A stretch of 48,521 nt of DNA from Plantago elongata (lineage: Eukaryota > Streptophyta > Magnoliopsida > Lamiales > Plantaginaceae). The translations under genes and the position numbers were made by a program. Below, in pieces: positions 1-8,996 of this stretch. The notes beneath the pieces are model-generated. The model was not told where the DNA came from, did no database searches, and worked only from the letters and a program-made list of their open reading frames with translations. Location: NCBI GenBank assembly GCA_036897095.1, contig JAYMSP010000524.1, positions 1-48,521 of the forward strand. Direction: 5' to 3'. Within the stretch, counting starts at the first letter, position 1; every line of letters starts with the position of its first letter.

Positions 1-16
1 TTCATACAATCTGAAG

Positions 17-838
17 CTACGGGGTTCGGATTGTAGTGTTAAAAGGAGTATTTGTATTCGAAAGATAACACTCGAACGTCCGAACCTGGGCACATCTGAG
101 AGGATGTGTGTGATGCTGAGAAGACCATCCAAATGTTGAGACATCCGGAGTAGTAAGCTTCTCCCTTGTCTTCGGATCTAAGTCGACTGCTGGTGTTTGA
201 TCGGCTCTAATCTCAATGACACTTTCTCCCGTGAATTCCTCACCTTTCCTTGGATTAGAAGTAATCCGATTAGTTTTTGCAGGTTCGGCTCTTGCCTCTT
301 TGGGACTCTTTTCCTGGTGCTCGCGGGAGTTGGTTCTTCGGTTGATCAAATGACGAAGGTCATTATCTTGGATCACCTCTCCGATTCTTTCCTTGACTGG
401 CCTTCTCTCATGCCTTGAGTGTGCGGGCTCAGCCTGTTCGAGAGTGGGTTGTTGAGGTGTTGGCTGAACGTTGTTCGAACCCAAACATCCCTGAATAACG
501 CTAAGTAGCAAACCGAAATGATTATCATTCATTCCGAACTCGTAAGGGGAGAGGACAGTCTCATTGGGTAGAGTGAAATTTCGTCCTACAAGCAATCCGT
601 GCGCTCCTGACGGAGGAGGCAGTTGGACCGGGGGGACCGGATCCCTCTCTGTGAGGTCCGGGGGGGCATCTTGCGACGAAGCAGTTGCCGTATGCCCCTC
701 ACTCGGATAACTCCTCCTTGTCTGAGTGACGGTCCGAGCCGCTGATGTTTTTCGGGAGGGTGGCCTACCGCGCGAGCGTCCGACTGGTATTCCTCTCGAA
801 GGTGACACGATCCGAGCTGACTTCCGAGTTCTTGCCAT
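17..838 (-). CDS. Gag N-terminal region of the Gypsy element (273 codons)
   Basis: This open frame begins MARTRKSARIV and is basic and proline/serine-rich over the first 80 residues. Further on it contains the stretch HSRHERRPVKERIGEV followed by DLRHLINRR. This is the low-complexity region that precedes the capsid core in many plant Gypsy gag proteins. The matching stretch in the second element (minus strand, about 13836-13624) reads SRNKNRLVLERIGEQ followed by DMHHLLVRR. The frame stops at 17-19, just inside the window, and its last 50 residues look unlike gag. The copy is therefore probably frameshifted or degraded near the edge. No capsid core or zinc knuckle is visible here. Confidence 0.55.
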   Translation of the reverse strand: MARTRKSARIVSPSRGIPVGRSRGRPPSRKTSAARTVTQTRRSYPSEGHTATASSQDAPPDLTERDPVPPVQLPPPSGAHGLLVGRNFTLPNETVLSPYEFGMNDNHFGLLLSVIQGCLGSNNVQPTPQQPTLEQAEPAHSRHERRPVKERIGEVIQDNDLRHLINRRTNSREHQEKSPKEARAEPAKTNRITSNPRKGEEFTGESVIEIRADQTPAVDLDPKTREKLTTPDVSTFGWSSQHHTHPLRCAQVRTFECYLSNTNTPFNTTIRTP

Positions 839-876
839 TTCGGATGATTAGTGCGAGTGTCCTAGCTTTTTTATTC

Positions 877-900
877 GATTCCCACAGACGGCGCCAATTA
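877..900 (-). other. Primer-binding site of the Gypsy element
   Basis: Directly next to the inner LTR end, the minus strand reads TTGGCGCCGTCTGTGGGAAT. The TGGCGCC start is complementary to the 3' CCA end of a tRNA, as expected for reverse-transcription priming. I have not assigned the tRNA species. The equivalent site in the second element (about 14220-14241) is more degraded. Confidence 0.7.
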
Positions 901-1680
901 TGTTAAGGTAAAAGCCCCAACTACAACTCTCACAACTCTTCAAGACCTTGGATGGCTCAAGCTTCACTCCTTGCGTCCGGATCCTACTACTCGAAACTGC
1001 ACATGTAGCTTTGGGGGGGTTAGAACGTTTAGACCCGGTTTGCCTTGGATCAAACCGGATACGAGACTTTACTCATGAGTGGTTGTAGGACAACTCTGTA
1101 TAGTCAAAGGCAATAGGTTTATAGTATAGTGTAGAGATTAAGTGAGCATGCTTGGGTTTACCTTGAAATTAAAGGTGTTCCCTTTTTATAGAGGTCAATT
1201 CCCTACTTGGATTAGACTTTGTTGGACCGTACCAAGTATTGGGCTAATAAAGCTTAATTAAGCTCGTGGATCATATGATTGTCATAATTCATGTAGCATT
1301 TGGGCTATAGGGCTAGATTAGTCATTTTGTAGGTTCTGAAGGCGTCAGAGTCTTCCATTCATGGATATATCCGAAGTGAAGGTTCCGGACCGAAGTGTCT
1401 GGAACAAGGCCCTCCGCTACTGACGTATTGTAATTTGCTCCACTTGGTCATCTTTAGGTTCGGATGTGTTTACGAGATGAAGGTCCGGATGCGTCAAGTC
1501 GGATATGACTCATTTGTCCTGCTACCCTTGCCACGGTATTCTTTGGATGCCTCCCCTGATAGTGACCACGGATGGCCTGTGGCTCGGATCCTTGGAGCTT
1601 CGTCCTCGTAATACCGTGATGCCTTAGGATTTGTCCTCGGGATGCCCCAATGATGGATTGGACATATTCCCGTATCAACA
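901..1680 (-). repeat. Gypsy LTR, copy 1 (about 780 bp)
   Basis: On the minus strand the LTR begins TGTTGATACGGGAATATG (1680) and ends with CA at 901. The same two termini bound a 787-bp LTR at 14242-15028. The PBS abuts its inner end. Its partner LTR lies outside the window. Confidence 0.7.
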
Positions 1681-1949
1681 GAATGTGCTAATTTCAACTT
1701 GCAAGTCCAGAACGACTGGTAAATTTAACCTTAGTAATTGAATCATTTCAACTTAAGAACCAATTTGAAGGGCCGAATAACTCTAAAAATAGTATAATTG
1801 GAAATGTAAGCCGTACTATATGACAAAAATATTAAGAATGTGATAATTAAATATGAGATATCAACTTGAAGGGTAAGCAACTACAATAACAGGATCATTA
1901 CAATTTGTAAACAACATTAAAATAAGAAGAAGAGAACCACACTATATGA
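1681..1949. repeat. AT-rich degenerate repeat, no gene
   Basis: This is AT-rich sequence with loosely recurring phrases of the type 'caacttgaagg' and 'aactcaattc-aagg'. The same phrases recur more clearly at 3400-3900. No coding signal was recognised. Confidence 0.4.
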
Positions 1950-2657
1950 TGATAAGTAATAGGAAAAATATACTTCCGAGTTAAGGACTCAATTCGAAGG
2001 ATAAATCTTAGGAGCTGGATAGTTTCAATTTATAGCTCAATTCGTAGGGGCACATAAACTTAACTTCAAAAATATAAAGGGTGTCTTACTAGGAAGTTTC
2101 ATGGTGCCCATGCGAGTAAGAACAAAGACCGCAATAAACGACATGTGTAGGAACAGTGGGGCTAGCATATCACTCGAAAAGAAGTTCTTGAGTACCCACA
2201 CAGGATCAATAGATCGGGTCTCGACACACAATGGGAAGAATTTGAAATGGTATAAGAGCCAAGTTAAGCCAAACATACAAGGGGTGGACAGTTGGCCCGG
2301 AAAAAATGCAAAGGGACGTTACACAATTTAAGAGGGGTGAACGTAATGCCCAAAACTTCAGTGAGCTTAAAGGATTTATGAATGATATTTATACAAAAAA
2401 AAACACACATCTCTTTTCAAGAATTAAGCCATAAGAATTAAGAGTTAGCGTGCTTGCTCTAGAATAATCTTATGGTGAGTGAACTACTACGAAGCCTTCC
2501 GATGTGTGCACGAGTGAAGACAAAATATGCGGGAAAGGCCATGTGTTAATACTTAATACAATTAGCTAGCCTATCCCCGAAAAGATTTCTTTGAATAACC
2601 GCGCGGGTCCAAAGGGTCGGACCTCAATTTGCATGCGCAAGGCCACCAAACATTACA
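1950..2657 (+). mobile_element. Cassandra-like TRIM element with 5S-rRNA-derived LTR sequence, copy A
   Basis: Three ordered landmarks support a terminal-repeat retrotransposon in miniature. A tRNA-iMet-type primer-binding site, TGGTATAAGAGCC, lies at 2248-2260. A purine tract (agaggggtga) lies at 2331-2340. Sequence like 5S rRNA occurs on both sides of these. In the 3' LTR (2338-2657) the 5S-like block is at 2437-2490 and contains gttagcgtgcttgctctag. Upstream, 2078-2110 resembles the last third of 5S rRNA (gggtgtcttactaggaagt). Carrying 5S sequence in the LTRs is the hallmark of Cassandra elements. The 3' LTR ends with attaca. The start of the 5' LTR is unclear, so the left coordinate is approximate. 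No protein is encoded. Confidence 0.65.
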
Positions 2658-3190
2658 TAAAAAGTTTGTAATTTGGATATTTTAAATTTAGGGTGATTTA
2701 AATCTGACCACCTTATTAGATGTCATATAAACGATTAGGCCCCTCACGCTTCAAGTTTTACGATGAAGGACAAACTTTGAATTGAAGTAAATAAGTATTT
2801 ACAACGAAGGACAGAAGTCAAACTTGATGAAGAGGGAGTGTAATATTTATTTTCTTTTCCCTTTTCTTTAATTACCGAATTGTATTTTCTTTTTCTTTAA
2901 TTACTTCTTCTTCTTTATCATTTCTGAGAATTACAAATAACCCCATCATCTTCTCAAACATACGGGCTTTGAGTTTTCAAAAATCTAAAATAAATCCCTA
3001 AGGTTTCAATCAATGTCTAAGCACCTCAAAAAAATTCATTTCTTCTTTTAATTGGAATCGGAGCTCCGGCAGAGATGATTGGAGACAACATCTCCAATTG
3101 GAGTTGATTGGAGCTCCAATCGAAGCAACTCCGATGAAGCAGCAACAATGAGCAGAGATGTAACACAGCTCCTATCGGAGCCGTAAGAGC
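2658..3190. repeat. Dispersed repeat with GATCGGAGC-type palindromic motifs, copy 1
   Basis: This segment resembles 31236-31680. Both have a phrase of the type 'acaa-gaaggacagaagtcaaac', then a pyrimidine-rich tract, then a stretch rich in ggagctcc/ccgatcggag words (3058-3200 here). The same word set recurs at 15430-15650 and 42420-43035. No coding signal was found. The repeat class is not recognised. Confidence 0.45.
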
Positions 3191-3390
3191 TCCGATGGGA
3201 GCTGTGTTAATTCTATTGGTAAACTCAACACAAGAAATGAGATGGTTTCAACTAGGGAATCAAATGTGTGGCCCGGACTCTACGAAATAAGAACTCCAAT
3301 GGGAGCTGTGTTAATTCTATTGGTAAACTCAACACTAGGAATGGGATGGTTCCAACTAGGGAATCAAATGTGTGGCCCGGACTCTACGAA
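3191..3390. repeat. Tandem duplication, 2 units of 104 bp
   Basis: Unit 1 starts at 3191 and unit 2 at 3295. Both read from 'gggagctgtgttaattctat' to 'gcccggactctacgaaa', with only a few substitutions. The 60-codon open frame across it (3268-3450) is a by-product of the repeat. Confidence 0.9.
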
Positions 3391-3399
3391 AAGGACAGT

Positions 3400-3900
3400 T
3401 TAATCTCTGTAACTCAAACCAACTTTAAAACTGATATAGTTACAACTTGAAAATATTATTCGAATTATAAGCACCACTTTGTAGAAGAATACTCTAATAA
3501 AAGTAAAATTCCAACTTTGAAAACTCAATTTAGATGGTATTCAAACTTTAAGAATGTCATAATTGCAACATTAAAGAATTAGGGCAAACTTAATTTTTTA
3601 AATGATATAATTTCAAGTTGACAACTCTTTTTAAAGGTCACACCAAATGACACCTGGACTAATGTGGTGTACACTGAGATGCATACCAATGTTTGAGCTA
3701 TCGTTATTTTTCTTTACTAAGGTTTACTCTATGTTGTATTTAATTTGTTTACTATATAAAGTAAGTTATACCGTGGCATGCACTGAAGAATACTTCAAGG
3801 ATAAACTCAATCTGAATTATATTCTAATTTTAAGAATGAAATAATTACAAGTTGGTAACTTAATTCTAAGGTTAAACTCAACTATAAGAATGGGATAACT
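3400..3900. repeat. Degenerate minisatellite-like array, period roughly 50 bp
   Basis: Phrases such as 'aaactcaa-ttaagaatg', 'ataattacaa-ttg' and 'aacttaattctaagg' recur every 45-55 bp with heavy divergence. Similar phrases occur at 1700-2040, which suggests the Cassandra-like elements inserted into an older array. There is no coding potential. Confidence 0.4.
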
Positions 3901-4450
3901 CATTATTTGATTTGATTGTGTTTCCACGGGTCTAAAAGGATTACAAACATACCATGTCGTAAGGAGACCAAAATAAACGTACTGGATCTAAAGGGTTGTG
4001 CATCGATAGATTAGTGATCTATGTGTTACAAATGGTACCAGAGTTGAAACATGCATTCCAAAATCCAAGTGACAAATGTTTTGTCTAGGCAAGACTTCAT
4101 ATATAAGACCCTGTTAAAATATATGAAAAGGAGTGAATAGTGAATCCAAAACAAGATGTGGCGGGGACGCCGCACAATTAAAGCGGGGGTGAATTTAACA
4201 CCTCAAATTTCATGTAAAGTTTCAGGGAGCTTAAAACTTGGCTAAATTTCATACTCATATCAACAAAGTGCACATTGTTTTCAGTAATATTCAAAAGAAC
4301 TTCAAAGTTAAGTGTGTATGTTCTAGAGTAATATGATGGGAGGCCAACTGAAAATTTATCAGTTGGTGCATAAGTGAGGACAAAGTGCATGAGTTGAAAA
4401 GAACATATGTTGGTACAGTTGGGCCAACATATATATCACCCGGAGTGCAC
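3900..4450 (+). mobile_element. Cassandra-like TRIM element, copy B
   Basis: A 5' LTR ends in ttaca at 4026-4030. It is followed by the primer-binding site TGGTACCAGAGTT at 4033-4045, a short non-coding interior and a purine tract (aagcgggggtga). A 3' LTR then starts at 4190. At 4300-4350 the 3' LTR carries a 5S-like block (ttcaaagttaagtgtg, then agagtaatatgatggga) that matches copy A at 2437-2490. The outer boundaries are blurred. Confidence 0.6.
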
Positions 4451-4507
4451 CAATGAGTAACCACGCCGACCGTAAGAGAAGTGGGCATTAAACTTTTTTT
4501 AAACATG

Positions 4508-5055
4508 TATTAGTCATTAATTATTGGATAGTGTACGAGTAGAGCACTCTAATATAAAATGTATATATGAAGACCACCACTCTTATATAGTATGTGACAT
4601 TTTGGGTGATACCAAAAGAGAATTCGTACAAGCTCCGGTCCAGAGTGGACAATATCATGCCAACGAGATGTATGTGGGATAATTATGCGTAACCCTGTTA
4701 ACCCAATGTGTCGGGTCTCGATCCATTAGTGGCCGGGTCGTTAAAAATGGTATCAAAGCGGGACTAGCCGGAATTGCAGGAAGTAAGTCTCATGCGGGAA
4801 AAAGTATTATACCATATGGATGGTGAGAGCTACCTCTAGAATCTTGCACAGATGGTTGGCCCCAGAAGAAACTGCACCCTGATGCTCGACATCGAGGATT
4901 TAAGGGGGGTAGATTATATTAACCAACATCCCACATCGATTTAGAGTGAAAGGCATGATGATTATATGTGAAGACCACCACTCTCATATTGTATAAAGCC
5001 TTGTGGGTGATATCAAAAGCAAATTCGCGAAGGCTCCATTCAAATCGATATGTGT
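4508..5055 (+). mobile_element. TRIM element of a second type (LTR-PBS-PPT-LTR, no 5S)
   Basis: Two related terminal blocks share the phrases 'gaagaccaccactct', 'gggtgata-caaaag' and 'aattcg...aggctcc' (4567-4640 and 4977-5050). Between them lie a primer-binding site, TGGTATCAAAGC at 4748-4759, and a polypurine tract near 4899-4910. The interior is about 150 bp and non-coding. This layout and the 'cccacatcgattt' phrase at the start of the right LTR are typical of plant TRIMs. Confidence 0.6.
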
Positions 5056-5084
5056 GGGTGGGTTTGGGGGGGGGGGGGTATGAC

Positions 5085-5460
5085 AGATAATCTCTTAAAG
5101 GTCTCTTCGATCTTCTCTCTACGTTCTTGATCTATAACTGCAATGATGTGGGGGGGCCAGTGTTGGTGAAAAAATAGTCGTAGCATGAGACATTAATTAG
5201 GTCTTTAGAATAATAATTTTTATATGTATTGTGGGGGTTACTACGTACCACCGATATGGTTGTTGAAAAATAGGAGGGAGGATTTCTAGGAGATATTTCA
5301 GCAAAAAATCTCTCTTCAATCTTCTTCTTTGTTTTCTTGATTTTCGTAAGGGGCTAAGCGGGAAGAGAAAACAATCGTAACATTTGAAAATATGTTTCTA
5401 AGATAATAATTTTATGTGCATGGGGTGGGGTGACCAAATACCACCACGGGGGTGTTGGGA
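5085..5460. repeat. Imperfect tandem duplication, about 190-bp units, with G-homopolymer
   Basis: The order 'ctcttc-atcttct...ttcttgat', '...gtcgtagcat / atcgtaacat', 'aataataatttt-tatgt' and 'ggggt-accaccg' is seen once at 5095-5270 and again at 5305-5460. A run of G lies just before it at about 5066-5078. There is no coding signal. Confidence 0.5.
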
Positions 5461-7683
5461 ACCAACCCTATACATTGATTGTATTGTATACTTTCAAAAT
5501 TTTCATATTGTTTTTCATTTGTGTAGGATAAAAATTTAGCCATGATGAGTTGTAATTTTTTATTAATATGTAGTTAGATACGAAAACTCAATGATATAAT
5601 ATTGAATGAACAATAATTTATTCAAAAATACCACGACCAATGTTGGTTACACGTAAGTTTGATTAATTTATGTTTCAATTTATTTATTTTATATTTCCTT
5701 TTTATTATTATTATTAAATAAAGTAATGTATACTGTGGCATTGTCACAAATCAGTACTGGTATCCCCTTGTAATATATATGGACTGATATCACATTCGTT
5801 GACCGACATTAATTCTCAACATCGGTCCATCACTCTCGGTGAGCAACTGTGAAGAAGACACATAACCTATTTTCCGGATATCGTGATTATTGATATTGGT
5901 AAAGTCGATCTCATTCCAATTTCCAGATAGATTGACCAGATTTTCTTTCTTTCTTTAAGGTTGAGCTGTTTGTTAGATACCAGAAGTTGGTTAATAGTCA
6001 TAGGGATATGTAGATGTTATATTCGTATTTATCTTAGCTTTTAAACCATTTCATCATGACTTCTGTGATTAGCAATAGCGATATAAAAGTAGTACATGAT
6101 AGCCCTCTCACAACTGCGATTAGTAATTAGTCAAAGTTGATTAGACCACCCAAACAAAGAAAGAATGAAACGCCACATGGCAGCTAATGGTTAGGTGTTG
6201 CCAAGAGGGATCTCCAACAACGGAGCGCGTGACGCGCGGTTATTTTCCCACTACGGCTGATACGGCGCGTCAATCCTTCTCAACGATATTAACGACGGCC
6301 TGCATTGTAGGCCGTCTTAGGGTAAGTTTTGGCACCAAAACTTTCTCCATTTTGTTTGAACATAATTGAATTAAACTATATTAAATGAACTTGACCTGAA
6401 GTAAAGTAAAAATAAATTATAATATAAAACAATTAAACAAAATTAAAATAAATTCAAACTAAATAAAAATTAATAAATTTTCAGATAAAAAGAACATATT
6501 TAAAAATAATTATTAGTCCATATGTAGTTTCTCCATACTTAATTTTAGGCTATCTAAAGTTTATGCAAATATTACTATTCATAGGAATGATAACATGTAT
6601 TCAAAATTTGTGGTTTCTTGAAGATATTTTCATAAATTCTTCAGATTACTTTACAAATAGTAATGAAATAATAATATGTTCCGTCAACCATTTAAACTTG
6701 TACAATTTTAATATGATTAAAATGATTTATTGATCTTTTTCATATGATGTAAATAAAAAATTAAAAATAAAAAAAATATCAAGTGGGTATTCGCGTGTCA
6801 CGATACTGGTTGATGCGTTTAATCAAAGTTCTAAATTTGGTTAAGTCAAGAGTTAATTATCAACACTGCGAAAACTTGTAGTGTAGTGAAGTTAACCACA
6901 AGATCGGCCACGAAGGACTTAGCTAATCTGAGTATATGTTTACGAATAAAGGCACATAAATGAAAACGATAAATATTTGTTTGCTTCGGCAACAAAAGAT
7001 TAATACTATAAAGTAAACAATTAATGTAATAGCTAGAAGTTGATTAACACTCAACGAGATTGATATATGTTTGGGGGAAACTATGGAGTGATAACGTCTT
7101 CAAGCTAGCTAGCAGGATTCATGTGGTTCACATGATTGACTATGCAGATTGTTATTGTCTTGAGTTAAGAAACAAATAGTATTAGTGAAGTCGCCAATTC
7201 CACTAAGCTACAATCAATTTGACTAATACTTACTATTAATATTTGCAACTAATTGTTTAGGTTGAGCAAGATGAAAGATGTTTTATACATCAAGATTAAA
7301 TGCTCAATCTAATCAGTGATTTTGTCTAGAAGAACATCAAATAAGATAGCAGGAATATCAATTAATCTAAAAAGCACAAATAGTCAATCCTGATGCACTT
7401 CGAATCACATAAACATAGCTAGTATGCATTGAGTCAATCACAACCCCATAGTAGGGGCCTTTAGCTACTCATGATGCATGTTAACATAATCAGATTCACA
7501 AAAAACATAATCTCAATCGTAGAAAGGATTCAAATTGAGATGTAGGTTTACCCTTCGTTGTCATAAACCCTAGGTAGAAACTGTAGAAGGAGAAATGAAT
7601 CCAATGTAAAAGCTTTGTAGATAATCTCCCAATTAATGAATCAATCGTCGGATTACAAGAGAAAAAGGTTTAAAAAATCTGAA
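5461..7683. other. Non-coding, AT-rich; no gene recognised
   Basis: I see nothing interpretable as a gene. 6370-6780 is very AT-rich. 6830-7680 has moderate complexity, including 'ccccatagtaggggcctttagctactcatgatgcatg' spread over two lines near 7440-7480, and may be an old LTR-retroelement remnant. I could not identify termini. The 60-codon frame at 6187-6369 has no recognisable product. Confidence 0.3.
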
Positions 7684-7990
7684 GATTTTTTTTTTAAACA
7701 GCTAAAACTTTATTAATCAATAATCGTGAGCACAAGAAATGCGCACGAAAGAGACAAATACAAGAACCAAGTCATTCTCATCAAGTAATGAGAGTTTAAA
7801 CCCAACTCTAAATGATCTCCACAAATACAAATGAGTAGCATCCAAAACCGAGAATAAGCTAGTGGGCCTAAAGTGCCTTAAATAACCAGAAACAAAGTAT
7901 CACTTCTTCATCTTCCGAAAAATTCCACTTCACCATCACAATGCTAGATCACTAACGTATAAATTCAAAAACCAAAATAACCTCAAGATA
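7684..7990 (-). mobile_element. Probable LINE (non-LTR) 3' end, 5' truncated
   Basis: On the minus strand this block ends with attaataaagttttagctgt followed by an A-run (T-run at 7688-7696 on the plus strand). That arrangement is typical of plant LINE 3' untranslated ends. The preceding 300 bp has a composition unlike the AT-rich surroundings. No reverse transcriptase remains and no clear target duplication was found. Confidence 0.4.
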
Positions 7991-8109
7991 TTGAAGATTA
8001 AATCGCAATGGTTTAATCCCTTGAGCCCTTAAGATATTGAAAACTAGATCACCGTGATCTAGTTACTTGAGTTGAAGTCACGAGACTCATTAGAATATGC
8101 AAGATACCC

Positions 8110-8440
8110 CTCTCTACTGCAACACAAGATCACCAGAGATACCAAAGATCCAGGGAGTATGCTAGTGACATCCCTAACACCCTATTCTTTCACTACGGCA
8201 GGTGGCAAGAAATTTAAGGACTAGTCCTGATATGGGTCCAATCCCATTGCTAGCAATACCCCTCCACCCTATGATCAGGCATGGCAAGTGGCAAGCAATT
8301 TAAGGTATTGTCACAAGGAAAGGTCCGTCCCGCTCATTTTTACTAGACCCCTATACCCTATGCTTTGAAGGTACTAAAGTGGCAAGTAATTTAAGAAGTC
8401 ACTATAATCACGAAATCTCGAGCACAAAATAAATCTCAAA
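8110..8440. repeat. Three degenerate units of about 88 bp
   Basis: The phrase 'ggcaag(a/c/t)aatttaag' recurs at about 8203, 8289 and 8380. Each is preceded by a 'cccctatgctt/accctattctt'-type phrase. Units are 85-91 bp. No coding signal is present. Confidence 0.5.
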
Positions 8441-8764
8441 ATGTATAACTGCCTCAAAGCTAGGTTTAGAAGTCTAGTTCTAGAGAAAAGTACAAATTCT
8501 TCTTAATTAGCCGAATTAAATATAGTAATGTAAATACAATGTTTTTATCTAACTAAAAGTGAAAGAAACGAATTAAGAAAGATTCCGCGCGAAAAAGGGA
8601 AAGAAACACGCACGGAGGGAGGGCTCGCAAAATCTAGGAAATATATACAGAATGTATGCAAATTAATAATCCTGATAGAAATGAATAAAGAATGAATATA
8701 ATTGTTAGGAGAAATGCAGAATTGTTTGGAGAGAATGTAAGAATTAAAGGGAATGTGTTGTTTC

Positions 8765-8771
8765 ACCTAAC
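8765..8771 (+). promoter_or_regulatory. AC-type (SMRE/AC-III) MYB element upstream of laccase
   Basis: ACCTAAC lies 232 bp before the laccase start codon. It matches the AC-III/SMRE motif bound by secondary-wall MYB factors in lignin genes. A 7-bp match can occur by chance. Its position and the gene's likely role make it worth noting. Confidence 0.35.
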
Positions 8772-8822
8772 GAATCAACAACGACGTCACAACAATACCT
8801 TGTCTATTCACCTGATCACGCA

Positions 8823-8830
8823 TATATATA
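8823..8830 (+). promoter_or_regulatory. TATA box of laccase gene
   Basis: TATATATA lies 167 bp before the ATG at 8997 and would give a 5' leader of about 130-145 nt. A GACGTC-core element lies about 45 bp further upstream. The spacing is normal for a plant class II promoter. Confidence 0.5.
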
Positions 8831-8996
8831 TCAATATACACATTGTGTTGTGATGAGTTCTTCATACCATATCATATCTTAGATCACATCCAGTAGCTAT
8901 AATTACATATATAAATTAGTCTCTTCATCAACTTCAGTATCATTTTAATCAAAATCTTTTACACACATACACTCTCAAACAAGCCTTGTAATTCCA

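Larger units (their letters stand above)
1..1680 (-). mobile_element. Ty3/Gypsy LTR retrotransposon, 5' part (LTR, PBS, gag), cut by window edge
   Basis: Read on the minus strand, an LTR (1680 to 901) is followed directly by a primer-binding site and then an open gag N-terminus starting at 838. The rest of the element lies beyond the left edge. A second element at 11885-15028 has the same LTR termini, the same spacing to the gag start and a related gag N-terminus, so both belong to one family. The Gypsy assignment rests on the protease and gag core visible in that second copy. The order LTR-PBS-gag is seen directly; superfamily is inferred. Confidence 0.75.
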
